This document shows, piece by piece, positions 1-7,427 of a DNA stretch of 15,884 nt. How positions within the stretch are numbered: position 1 is the first letter of the stretch; each line of letters starts with the position of its first letter. The notes beneath the pieces were generated by a model, which was not told where the DNA came from, made no database searches, and was given only the letters and a program-made list of their open reading frames with translations. A program made the translations under genes and the position numbers. The DNA is from DATJBC01 sp035515515 (GTDB lineage: Bacteria; Actinomycetota; Acidimicrobiia; Acidimicrobiales; UBA8190), in the NCBI GenBank assembly GCA_035515515.1, contig DATJBC010000238.1, forward strand, positions 1 to 15,884, in the 5' to 3' direction.

Positions 1-61
1 CCTAGGGACCGTGGTCTGTGGCGGCCCTCAGGTGACGGGGCGGTGGCGGCCGGTGCGGGCC

Positions 62-91
62 CCCTGGGCGCCCCCCCGGCGGGGGGCAGGG
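62..91 (-). terminator. Hairpin downstream of the response regulator, candidate terminator
   Basis: Just past the response-regulator stop codon lies an inverted repeat. An inner stem of six C (72-77) and six G (81-86) closes a three-base loop, and an outer CCCTG/CAGGG pair (62-66 and 87-91) is offset by a small bulge. It sits six bases beyond the stop codon, where a terminator is expected. There is no T-run on the minus strand, so it would be a stem-only terminator of the sort often proposed in GC-rich actinobacteria. The remaining bases 1-61 hold no gene that I can support. Confidence 0.4.
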
Positions 92-96
92 CGCGC

Positions 97-744
97 TCAG
101 TCCATGTGGATGAGGCCCATGCGGACCGCCTTCAGCACGGCCTGGGCCCGGTCGTGGGAGTCGAGCTTCTGGTAGATCGACGACAGGTGGTTCTTGACGG
201 TCTTCACGCTGATGAAGAGCCGGCGGGCCGCCTCGGGGATCGACACCCCGGTGGCCATGAGGCGCAGCACCTCCTCCTCGCGCTTGGAGATGAGCGGGCG
301 AGACGGGCTGACGCTGGGCCGAGCGGGCGCCTCGCCGGGGCGCGAGACGGCCACCGACGCCACCGAGGGCGCCAGGACGCGGCCCCCCTGGGCCACGCGG
401 CCCACGGCGTCCACGATCTCCGAGGTGGTGCAGTCCTTCACCAGGTAGCCGCGGGCGCCTGCCCCCAGGGCCGAGGACACCGCCGTCTCGTCCGACAGCA
501 TGGACAGCACCACCACCGCGGTCCCGGGGATCGAGGAGCGGATCCGCTTGGTGGCCGCCACGCCCGACAGCACCGGCAGGGAGAGGTCCATGAGCACGAC
601 GTCGGGACGGTGTTCGGTGGCCATCTCCACCGCCTCCTCGCCGTCGGCCGCCTCGCCCACCACCTCGAAGCCGGCGTGCTCGAGGGCCCAGCGCAGGCCT
701 TCGCGCACCATGGTGTGGTCGTCTGCGATCAGTACTCGTGTCAT
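97..744 (-). CDS. NarL/LuxR-family response regulator
   Basis: A 215-residue two-domain response regulator that should receive phosphate from the adjacent kinase and bind DNA. The receiver domain (about 1-120) shows the acidic pair D8-D9, the phosphoacceptor D53 in VVLMDLSLP, S81 as the switch residue, and K103 in GYLVKD. All the catalytic positions of a working receiver are therefore present. The C-terminal LuxR-type helix-turn-helix (about 150-213) begins LISKREEEVLRLMATG and contains ISVKTVKNHLSSIYQKL. The length is typical for the NarL family. The start is ATG at 744, whose A is also the last base of the kinase TGA stop (TGATG), so the two are translationally coupled. The frame stays open far upstream through the kinase gene, but that is a high-GC artefact and not a fusion. 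Target genes are not visible; the divergent region at 9402-9746 is a reasonable candidate by context. Confidence 0.96.
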   Translation of the reverse strand: MTRVLIADDHTMVREGLRWALEHAGFEVVGEAADGEEAVEMATEHRPDVVLMDLSLPVLSGVAATKRIRSSIPGTAVVVLSMLSDETAVSSALGAGARGYLVKDCTTSEIVDAVGRVAQGGRVLAPSVASVAVSRPGEAPARPSVSPSRPLISKREEEVLRLMATGVSIPEAARRLFISVKTVKNHLSSIYQKLDSHDRAQAVLKAVRMGLIHMD

Positions 745-2519
745 CAGGCAGCTCTCACTCTCATCCGCACCAGGGTGCCCGTGCCCGGGCCCGAGGTGAT
801 CTCCAATTGGGCGCCGATCGAGTCGGCCCGCTCGCGCATGCCGACCAGCCCGTAGCCGGACGTGCCCGCCACCTTGCCGGCGGGGATCCCCACGCCGTCG
901 TCGGCCACCTCCAACAGAGCGCCGTCCGCGTTGCACAGCCACAGGATCGACACATGCGACGCGTGGGCGTGGCGCTCGGCGTTCATGACGGCCTCGCGGG
1001 CCACCCGCCACACCTCGCGCTCGACGGGGAGGGGCATGCGGCTGTCGGCCTCGGCCACGAGCGACACCGCGACGCGGTTGCGCTTGTTGACGCGCTCGAG
1101 GAACGACTGCAGGACGCCGTCCACACCCTGGGACTCCGAGACGTCGGTGCGGAGGTCCACGAGCATGTCCCGCATCTCCTCGACCAGGTCGCGCAGGTCG
1201 CTGCGCAGGGCCATGAGGTCGGCCTGCACGGACCGGCCGTGGTTCAGCTGCACCAGCCGGTCGAGCTCGAAGCCGATGTAGACCACCGACTGCCCGATGT
1301 GGTCGTGCAGCTCCCGGGCCAGGCGCGTCCGCTCCTGCTCCATCCCGAGGGTGTGGATGCGCTCCAGCCAGCGGCCGTTGTCGATGGCCAGGGCGGCCGC
1401 CCGGGCCAGGTCGGACAGGCGCCGGCGGTCGCGGGCGTCCGAGCCACGCGCCGTGGCGGACTCCACCGCCAGCACGCCCACCACCTCGCCCCGGGCCCGC
1501 ATGGGGCAGTACAGCCCCCAGCGCGACCGGTAGGTGAGCCCCCGCTCGAGGTCGTCGAGGGTGACGGGCTCGGTCCCCTCGGCCGCCAGGCGCAGGGCGG
1601 GCAGCAGCTCGAAGGGACGCTCCGGGGTCCCCGTGCGCACGCCGGTCCCCGCGGCGACGTGCCAGGCGTCGGTGGCCGGGTCGAGCAGGACCACGGCGGC
1701 GGCGTCGGGCTCGAACATCTCCTCCAGGCGCTCCAGGGCCCAGCGGACCGCCCCCTCGACGTGCATGGGGGTGACCTCGCGCTCGGTCGCCCGGTGCAGG
1801 TCGAGCAGCAGCTCGTTCACCTCGGCCAGGTGCTCGACGCGGTCGCTCAGGCCCTCGCGCGCCTGCTGGGCGTCCTCCACGAGGTAGCGGCTGAAGCCCC
1901 CCACCACGCCCACCAGGACCAGCTCCACGCTGAACTGCACGCTGGCGTTGGCCACCACGCCGTTGGAGGCCAGGAACAGGCTGGGCAGGGCCACGGCCAG
2001 CCCGGCGATGGCGGCCAGCCCCGACATCACCCGCAGGCCGCCGGCGAAGCCGGCGATCACCGTGGAGACGCCCAGGCAGACGAGGAAGGGCGAGTGGTCG
2101 AAGCCCGTGGCCTCCACCACGCCCACCCCCACGGCCACCTCGAGGAGGAGCGCGGCGATGGTGCGCCAGCGCCGGCGCTCGGCGCCGATGGGCCTGATCG
2201 TGCGGACCAGGGTGTAGGCGACGAGCACCGCGCCCCCCACCGCCGCGCGCGTCCCCAGGTGGGCGATGAGCGACAGGGCGAGCGCCAGGCACAACGTGGC
2301 CCATCGCAGGGCGCTCAGCATGGGGGCGAGGCGCACGACGAGGTCGGGGGAGGCGGGCTCGAGGTCGCGCCATCCGAGCGAGTCGCGCCACGAGCGCGCC
2401 GGGGCCGGTGCCTCCTCGGAGAGTGGTTCCAGCACGTGCACCGCGGCTCGTTCTCCCTGGGTTCGGGGCCGACGCGCCCTCGGACCTCGCCGCGACGGGA
2501 TGTCGCGGATGCCTTCCAT
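744..2519 (-). CDS. Membrane sensor histidine kinase, NarX/DesK class (HisKA_3)
   Basis: A sensor kinase of about 591 residues partnered with the regulator at 97-744. Numbered from the ATG at 2519, hydrophobic membrane segments occupy roughly 65-107 and 121-210. A GAF-like domain follows (about 235-385), then the HisKA_3 dimerisation helix with the phosphoacceptor H405 in RELHDHIGQ. The C-terminal HATPase_c domain has an N box (VAREAVMNAERHAHAS, about 505-520), a G1 box (DDGVG, 540-544) and a G2 box (SGYGLVGMRERADSIGA). The ligand is unknown. The start is uncertain. In-frame ATGs also occur at 2561 and 2543, but both fall within a candidate promoter. The ATG at 2519 has no clear ribosome site, whereas the GTG at 2441 has AGGGAGAA about nine bases upstream. 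Codons before 2441 are less GC-biased (TTT, CTA, CGA, GGA), so the shorter 565-residue protein is quite possible. Function as a kinase is clear; the signal is not. Confidence 0.93.
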   Translation of the reverse strand: MEGIRDIPSRRGPRARRPRTQGERAAVHVLEPLSEEAPAPARSWRDSLGWRDLEPASPDLVVRLAPMLSALRWATLCLALALSLIAHLGTRAAVGGAVLVAYTLVRTIRPIGAERRRWRTIAALLLEVAVGVGVVEATGFDHSPFLVCLGVSTVIAGFAGGLRVMSGLAAIAGLAVALPSLFLASNGVVANASVQFSVELVLVGVVGGFSRYLVEDAQQAREGLSDRVEHLAEVNELLLDLHRATEREVTPMHVEGAVRWALERLEEMFEPDAAAVVLLDPATDAWHVAAGTGVRTGTPERPFELLPALRLAAEGTEPVTLDDLERGLTYRSRWGLYCPMRARGEVVGVLAVESATARGSDARDRRRLSDLARAAALAIDNGRWLERIHTLGMEQERTRLARELHDHIGQSVVYIGFELDRLVQLNHGRSVQADLMALRSDLRDLVEEMRDMLVDLRTDVSESQGVDGVLQSFLERVNKRNRVAVSLVAEADSRMPLPVEREVWRVAREAVMNAERHAHASHVSILWLCNADGALLEVADDGVGIPAGKVAGTSGYGLVGMRERADSIGAQLEITSGPGTGTLVRMRVRAA

Positions 2520-2541
2520 ATCGAGGCGCCGGGGGCGGATC

Positions 2542-2570
2542 ATTAGGAGGAAAAAGCACATTTCCCCCAA
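2542..2570 (-). promoter_or_regulatory. Candidate sigma-70-like promoter for the kinase/regulator pair
   Basis: On the minus strand TTGGGG (2570-2565) and CCTAAT (2547-2542) are separated by 17 bases. The spacer is unusually AT-rich (GTGCTTTTTCC) for this sequence. The hexamers match the consensus at three and four of six positions. Transcription would begin near 2535, ahead of the ATG at 2519 and the GTG at 2441. This is an inference from motif and base composition only. Confidence 0.35.
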
Positions 2571-2626
2571 TTCCGGCCGCGCCGGAGCGTCCCGGGCCGC
2601 GCCAGGGCGGGCGCCCGGGCCCGGAA
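2571..2626 (-). other. Imperfect inverted repeat between the membrane protein and kinase genes
   Basis: TTCCGG (2571-2576) is matched by CCGGAA (2621-2626), and inside it CCCGGGC (2591-2597) is matched by GCCCGGG (2613-2619) across a 15-base loop. A smaller CCGG...CCGG hairpin lies in the left arm. The structure begins eight bases after the stop of the membrane protein gene and ends where the candidate kinase promoter begins. That placement suits partial termination or an RNA processing point. No T-run follows it, so it cannot be called a classical terminator. Confidence 0.35.
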
Positions 2627-2633
2627 AGAGGCC

Positions 2634-4148
2634 TCAGGCCTGGGAGTTCGCTCCTCCCCCCGGCCCGTCTGGGCCGGGGCCCGCCGCCTCGGGGCCGCCG
2701 TCACCGTGCGTGGCGGGCGGCGTCCCCGCCACCACGCGGGCGGCACGGGCCGGTGCGGGCCGCCCCGCCCCCGCCCCGCGGCGCACGGCCACCACCCAGC
2801 GGGCGTCGCGCACCGGCTCGCGCCACCCCGGGGCCCGGGCGAGCAGCGAGGCCAGCGGGTCGCTGCGGGGCCACAGGACCACGTCCACGTGGTGGCGGTC
2901 GAGCACCGACTCCCATCCGGGGCCGCCCGCCAGGAGGGTGCCGTAGTCACGCTCCACGGCCGCGGGGAACACGTCCACCCGGTCGTCCACGAACACCTGC
3001 GCCCGTGCTCCGTAGCGGAACTCGAGGTAGTTGCCGACGTAGTCGGGTGCCACCACGCGACCGGGGGCGAGCCCGTGGTCCTGCATCCAGGTGACCTCGG
3101 TCACCGGGTAGGCGGCGAGGTCGAAGGCGGGGCGCGCCAGGGCGTGGTCGACGAGTGCGCCGCCCAGCACGGCCAGCAGCCCCAGGGCGGCCACGGTGAC
3201 GACGCTGCGCCGCGTCCCGTCCACGGTGCCCAGGCCGGCCAGGCCGCGCGCCAGCACGGGGACGAGCACGACGGCCGCCACGGGCACGTTGCGCGACGCC
3301 GAGAGCGCGGCGGCGCTGAACACCGCCACCACCGCCACGTCCTCGACGGTGCCCCGCCGGGCCACGAGCAGCACGACGGCGAGGAGCACGGCTCCCAGGA
3401 AGAGGGCGTTGGTGGGGTCGGAGAAATCGGGCGTCTCCCACTCGGCGATGTGGGAGAACGCCGCGTGGTGGGTGAACACCACGAGCGGGTACGACAGCAG
3501 GCGCAAGCCGATCGGGTTGGCGGCGCCCAGGGCGCACCCCAGGGCGCTGAAGCCGGTCAGCGCCGGCAGCCGGCCCAGGCCGCGGCCCTCGGCACGGCGC
3601 CCCGCCATGCGCACCACCAGGTACACCAGGGCCAGGGGCCAGCTGCCGTGCACGTTGACCCACACCCACATGACGAGCACCGCCGGCCACAGCGGGCCCC
3701 GGTCGGCCTCGGCCATGACGGCCAGCAGGGCCAGGAGCACCAGCGCGATGAGCAGCGGGCGCGGGGACCAGTAGCCGGTGCCCACCGACAGCAGCGCGGC
3801 GGCGGCGAGGATGCGCCCCACCAGCTGGCGCGCCGGCCGGGTGAGCACCCAGCCCAGCCCGCCCAGTACGGCGCCGAGCACGCCGTGCATCACCTGGAGC
3901 CCGTGCCCTCCCGCCACCCGCTCGACCACGCCGTAGAGCAGCGACGCCAGCCACGACTCCACCACCCAGGGCCGGCCCTGCGCGGTGAAGGTGTAGGGGT
4001 CAGTGGTGGGGACGCCGTGCGCCAGGATGAGGCGCCCGGTGGCCACGTGCGTCAGGTACGAGTTGTCGTGCAGGCGCGCCAGGCCGATGGCGACGCCCCA
4101 CAGGACGAAGCCGGCACCGACGACGGTCGACACCCGGGGCCGGCGCAC
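2634..4148 (-). CDS. Polytopic membrane protein, glycosyltransferase-C-like, function unknown
   Basis: A 504-residue integral membrane protein with about ten hydrophobic segments across residues 5-335. It has an N-terminal signature, DNSYLTHVATGRLILAHG (28-45) followed by DPYTF and GRPWVVESWLAS, in the first extracytoplasmic loop. A soluble region of about 120 residues follows (335-455), with VAPDYVGNYLEFRYG and VFVDDRVDVFP. The tail (about 456-504) is low-complexity and rich in Gly, Pro and Ala. From memory this layout resembles a family of actinobacterial membrane proteins with a GT-C-like fold, but I cannot name a substrate. The start is GTG at 4148, with GGGGTGAG just upstream. The gene begins 17 bases after the tadC stop, so it is probably co-transcribed with the Tad motor genes. 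A role in glycosylating pilus or surface components is only a guess from context. Confidence 0.85.
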   Translation of the reverse strand: MRRPRVSTVVGAGFVLWGVAIGLARLHDNSYLTHVATGRLILAHGVPTTDPYTFTAQGRPWVVESWLASLLYGVVERVAGGHGLQVMHGVLGAVLGGLGWVLTRPARQLVGRILAAAALLSVGTGYWSPRPLLIALVLLALLAVMAEADRGPLWPAVLVMWVWVNVHGSWPLALVYLVVRMAGRRAEGRGLGRLPALTGFSALGCALGAANPIGLRLLSYPLVVFTHHAAFSHIAEWETPDFSDPTNALFLGAVLLAVVLLVARRGTVEDVAVVAVFSAAALSASRNVPVAAVVLVPVLARGLAGLGTVDGTRRSVVTVAALGLLAVLGGALVDHALARPAFDLAAYPVTEVTWMQDHGLAPGRVVAPDYVGNYLEFRYGARAQVFVDDRVDVFPAAVERDYGTLLAGGPGWESVLDRHHVDVVLWPRSDPLASLLARAPGWREPVRDARWVVAVRRGAGAGRPAPARAARVVAGTPPATHGDGGPEAAGPGPDGPGGGANSQA

Positions 4149-4165
4149 GGCTCACCCCGGGTGCG

Positions 4166-5089
4166 TCAGGTGCCGTGGAAGGCGTGGTAGATGCCCAGGA
4201 TCGCCGGGCCGGCGATGACGACGAACAGGGCCGGCATGATGCAGAACACCATCGGGAACAGCATCTTGACCGGGGCCTTCTGGGCCTGCTCCTGGGCCAT
4301 CTGGTGGCGGCGCACCCGCATCTCGGCGGCCTGGCTGCGCAGGATGGAGCCGATGGACACGCCGAAGGTGTCCGCCTGCAGCAGGGCCAGGACGAACGAG
4401 CGCAGCTCGGGCAGCTCGACCCGGGCGTCGAGGCTGCTCAGGGCGTCGGCCCGGCTGGATCCGGCCCGCATCTCGCCGAGCATGCGGGCGAACTCCTCCG
4501 ACAGGGGCCCCGGCACGAGCGTGACCGTGCGGGCCAGCGCCTGCTCGAAGCCGAGCCCGGCCTCCACGCTGATGGTGAGGAGGTCCAGCACGTCGGGCAG
4601 CTTGCGGCGGATGGCCATCTGGCGCTCTGCCACGGCCCGGTTGAGGTAGGCGTCGGGGCCCACCGCGCCGGCCAGGGCCACGAAGGCGAGCGTCCCCAGC
4701 AGGGTCTTGCCGGTGAGCGACGTCAGCTTCCACACCACCAGCCATAGCACCGGGATCGCCACGAGCGACAGGACCCGGACGACCATGAACCGGTCGACCT
4801 CCTCGGGCGAGCCCTGGCCCGCCAGCATGAGCTTGTGGCGCAGCTTCTCCACGTACGTGGTGGGGAGCAGCCTGGCCACCAGGCCCACCATGCCCTCCGA
4901 CAGGGGCCGCAGCACCCGCTCGGCGAACGGCTCCTTGAGATCCTCCTCCCGCTTCAGAGCTGGCGCGTCGTAGTCACCCAGCCGGGCGCGCGCGGCGCGC
5001 ACGCTGATCCGCTCGTCCGCCTTGATGGCGGCCGCGTAGGCCAGCGCGGTGGCCGTGACGAAGATGGCGATGACGGCGAGGGGCAACAT
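4166..5089 (-). CDS. tadC: Tad pilus inner-membrane platform protein TadC
   Basis: A 307-residue type II secretion F-domain protein that should pair with TadB to form the membrane platform above the TadA ATPase. One membrane segment lies at the N terminus (1-22) and another pair at about 103-145. The F domain follows, with the conserved stretch LPDVLDLLTISVEAGLGFEQ (164-183). A C-terminal hydrophobic segment (about 278-300) runs through MLFPMVFCIMPALFVVIAG. Length and order match TadC. The start is ATG at 5089, one base after the tadB stop, which indicates translational coupling. The call between TadB and TadC rests on gene order and on the KMLFP-type C-terminal ending usual for TadC. Confidence 0.94.
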   Translation of the reverse strand: MLPLAVIAIFVTATALAYAAAIKADERISVRAARARLGDYDAPALKREEDLKEPFAERVLRPLSEGMVGLVARLLPTTYVEKLRHKLMLAGQGSPEEVDRFMVVRVLSLVAIPVLWLVVWKLTSLTGKTLLGTLAFVALAGAVGPDAYLNRAVAERQMAIRRKLPDVLDLLTISVEAGLGFEQALARTVTLVPGPLSEEFARMLGEMRAGSSRADALSSLDARVELPELRSFVLALLQADTFGVSIGSILRSQAAEMRVRRHQMAQEQAQKAPVKMLFPMVFCIMPALFVVIAGPAILGIYHAFHGT

Positions 5090-5090
5090 G

Positions 5091-6065
5091 TCAGACCTCG
5101 ATGTTGACGAGCTTGCGGACCCAGAAGATGCCGATCACGCCCAGGATGATCGACCCGTAGAAGAGGATCTCCCCGAACGCCTGGTGCAGCAGCGGCTGGA
5201 TGTAGCTCGGGTTGACCGAGTACACGAAGAGGCCGATGGCGGCGGGCAGCACCGAGATCACCACCGCACCGATGCGGCCCTCGGCGGTGAGCGTGTGCGC
5301 CTCCCGGCGGATGCGGGCGCGCGCCGTCATGGTCTCGGCCACGATGTCGAGCAGCTCGGCCAGGTTGCCCCCGACCTCGCGTTGGATGCCGATGGCGGTC
5401 ACCACCCACTGGAAGTCCTCGCTGCGCACCCGTTGGGCCACCTCGTTGAGGGCCTCGGGGAGCGGCCGTCCCAGGCGGGCCTCCGCCACGACGTGGCGGA
5501 TCTCCTTGCCGATGGGGTCGTCGAGCTGCTGGCCGACGGTGTCGAGGCCCTGGAGGATCGAGAACCCCGAGCGCAAGGTGGTGGCGAGCAGCTGGAGCGT
5601 GTCCGGGAGCTGGGCCGTGAAGGTGGCCGTGCGGCGCTTGGCGGCGGTGACGAGCCCCATGGGGGGGACCAGCGCCATGGCGCCCGCCACGATGAGGCCC
5701 CACATGACGTTGCCGATGAGCAGGCCGAGGGCCCCGCCCACGACCACGCCCACCACGTAGACGAAGAGCGCCTCGGCCGGCCGCACGGCGATGTCGGCCT
5801 GGTCGATGAGGCGCTTCACCTGCTGGAGGACGCCGCGGCGCGTGGCCATCTCGGCCAGCGCCCCCACGGCCCGCTGCAGGATGGGCGTCTCCATCAGGTC
5901 ACCCGAGGAGCTGCCCGCGGCCCGCTGGTCGGCGAGGCCGCTCATGGAGTACGGGGCCAGGTGCTCGTGCAGGCGCCTGGGCCGTGCCCGCTCGAGGACG
6001 GTGATGAACGCCCAGGTGAGCAGGCCCGCGGCGGGCAGGATGAGGACGGCGATGAGGACCTTCAT
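5091..6065 (-). CDS. tadB: Tad pilus inner-membrane platform protein TadB
   Basis: A 324-residue F-domain membrane protein, the partner of TadC. An N-terminal membrane helix (about 2-23) is followed by a cytoplasmic linker, a pair of membrane segments (about 100-140), and the F domain (about 150-275) with LPDTLQLLATTLRSGFSILQ (153-172) and GGNLAELLDIVAETMTARAR. The last membrane segments lie at about 285-318. TadB and TadC are thought to transmit ATPase motion to pilus subunits. The ATG at 6065 overlaps the tadA stop codon in an ATGA arrangement, which suggests that platform and ATPase are made in fixed proportion. Confidence 0.95.
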   Translation of the reverse strand: MKVLIAVLILPAAGLLTWAFITVLERARPRRLHEHLAPYSMSGLADQRAAGSSSGDLMETPILQRAVGALAEMATRRGVLQQVKRLIDQADIAVRPAEALFVYVVGVVVGGALGLLIGNVMWGLIVAGAMALVPPMGLVTAAKRRTATFTAQLPDTLQLLATTLRSGFSILQGLDTVGQQLDDPIGKEIRHVVAEARLGRPLPEALNEVAQRVRSEDFQWVVTAIGIQREVGGNLAELLDIVAETMTARARIRREAHTLTAEGRIGAVVISVLPAAIGLFVYSVNPSYIQPLLHQAFGEILFYGSIILGVIGIFWVRKLVNIEV

Positions 6066-7420
6066 TGCCGCGCCACCCGCATCCTGCCGAACTCCTCGAC
6101 GCGGAAGAGCTCGGGGTCGAGGGCGATGCCCATGTCCTCGAGCTTGTCGGCGAAGTGCGGACGGATCCCGAGCGACTTGAGGCTGCCCCGGAAGCGCCCG
6201 TGCTCGTCGACGCCCGCGGAGAAGTCGAACATGAACAGGTCCTGCATGATGATGACGTCGCCCTCCATGTGCTGGACCTCCGACACGTGCGTGACGCGCC
6301 GGGTGCCGTCACGCAGACGCGTGAGGTGGACGACGAGGTCGATCGCCGACGACATCTGCTCGCGGATGACCCGGATGGGCAGGTCGAAGCCGGCCATGAG
6401 GGTCATGGTCTCGATGCGGCTCAGGGTGTCGCGCGGCCCGTTGGAGTGGACCGTGGTGAGGGACCCGTCGTGGCCGGTGTTCATGGCCTGGAGCATGTCG
6501 AGGGCCTCGCCGCCACGGCACTCACCCACGATGATGCGGTCGGGGCGCATACGCAGGGCGTTGCGCACCAGGTCGCGGATGCCGATCTCACCGCGGCCCT
6601 CGATGTTGGGCGGACGGGCCTCGAGCGACGCCACGTGCTCCTGGCGGAGCTGGAGCTCCTTGGAGTCCTCGATGGTCACGATGCGCTCGTCGGAGGGCAC
6701 GAACGACGACAGGACGTTGAGCAGCGTGGTCTTCCCGGCGTCGGTACCGCCCGAGACGATGACGTTGAGCCGCCCCACCACGCAGGCCTCGATGAAGCGC
6801 GCCAGGGCCGGGGAGAGCGTCATGTTGGTGACGAGGTCCTCGACCTGCAGCGGGTCCTTGGAGAACTTCCGGATGGTCAGGAAGGGGCCGCCGATGGCCA
6901 GGGGGTGGATCACGGCGTTCACGCGGGACCCGTCGGGCAGGCGGGCGTCGACCATGGGGGAGGCCTCGTCCACGCGGCGGCTCACCTCGCCCACGATCTT
7001 GTCGATCACCCGGCGCAGATGGGCCTCGTCGATGAACGTCGTGGCCGTGTGCTCGATCTTGCCGTGGCGCTCCACGTAGACACGGCTGGGGCCGTTCACC
7101 ATGACCTCGGTGACCTCGGGGTCCTCGAGGTATCCCTGGATGGGCCCGTAGCCGAGGATGTCGTTGGCGATCTCCTCTCCCAGGCGGGCCTTGTCGGCCA
7201 GCGACAGGGGCGTGGTCTCGTCGGCCAGCGCCGCCTGCAGGTGGGTGTTGACCCGCGGGCGCAGGTCCTTGGCGGTCAGGCGCCCCTGGGAGAGCTCGGG
7301 GCCCAGCTCCTCGATGAGCCGCTGGTGCACACGCAGGTGCACCTCTTCGAGCAGGCGCGCCCGAGCCTCCTCGGAGGTGAGGAAGGTGCCGGCCTTGCGG
7401 AGGTGGTCGGAAAGGGTCAT
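6062..7420 (-). CDS. tadA: Tad pilus assembly ATPase TadA/CpaF
   Basis: A 452-residue type II/IV secretion ATPase that powers assembly of the Flp-type pilus from the cytoplasmic face. After a helical N terminus, the family-typical segment ILGYGPIQGYLEDPEVTEVM lies at 88-107. The Walker A motif is GGTDAGKT (224-231), the Asp box IVTIEDSKEL (247-256), the Walker B region RIIVGECRGGEALDML (295-310) and the His box TGHDGSLTTVHSN (315-327). The Walker A has Asp-Ala where most CpaF proteins have Gly-Ser, but the GxxxxGK[ST] pattern is intact. The start is ATG at 7420 with GAGGAA just upstream; that ribosome site overlaps the TGA stop of tadZ, seven bases away. Length is normal for CpaF. Confidence 0.97.
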   Translation of the reverse strand: MTLSDHLRKAGTFLTSEEARARLLEEVHLRVHQRLIEELGPELSQGRLTAKDLRPRVNTHLQAALADETTPLSLADKARLGEEIANDILGYGPIQGYLEDPEVTEVMVNGPSRVYVERHGKIEHTATTFIDEAHLRRVIDKIVGEVSRRVDEASPMVDARLPDGSRVNAVIHPLAIGGPFLTIRKFSKDPLQVEDLVTNMTLSPALARFIEACVVGRLNVIVSGGTDAGKTTLLNVLSSFVPSDERIVTIEDSKELQLRQEHVASLEARPPNIEGRGEIGIRDLVRNALRMRPDRIIVGECRGGEALDMLQAMNTGHDGSLTTVHSNGPRDTLSRIETMTLMAGFDLPIRVIREQMSSAIDLVVHLTRLRDGTRRVTHVSEVQHMEGDVIIMQDLFMFDFSAGVDEHGRFRGSLKSLGIRPHFADKLEDMGIALDPELFRVEEFGRMRVARQ

Positions 7421-7427
7421 CGGTTCC

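Noticed and set aside
738..2546. Long plus-strand frame opposite the kinase gene
   Set aside because: Its translation is rich in His, Gly, Gln and Arg with no recognisable domain. It is the usual antisense shadow of a GC-rich gene.
2545..2555. AGGAGGAAAAAG on the plus strand, a strong ribosome-site look-alike
   Set aside because: No start codon follows at a suitable distance on the plus strand. The same bases are better read as the spacer and -10 of a minus-strand promoter.
97..2559. A single 820-codon frame that ends with the response regulator and looks like a fusion
   Set aside because: The part upstream of 744 is Arg/Pro/Gly/Ala-rich noise lying in another frame of the kinase gene. The receiver domain begins cleanly at the ATG at 744.
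2706..4190. Long plus-strand frame opposite the membrane protein gene
   Set aside because: It has low-complexity His/Gly/Gln composition and no domain, whereas the minus strand encodes clear membrane helices.
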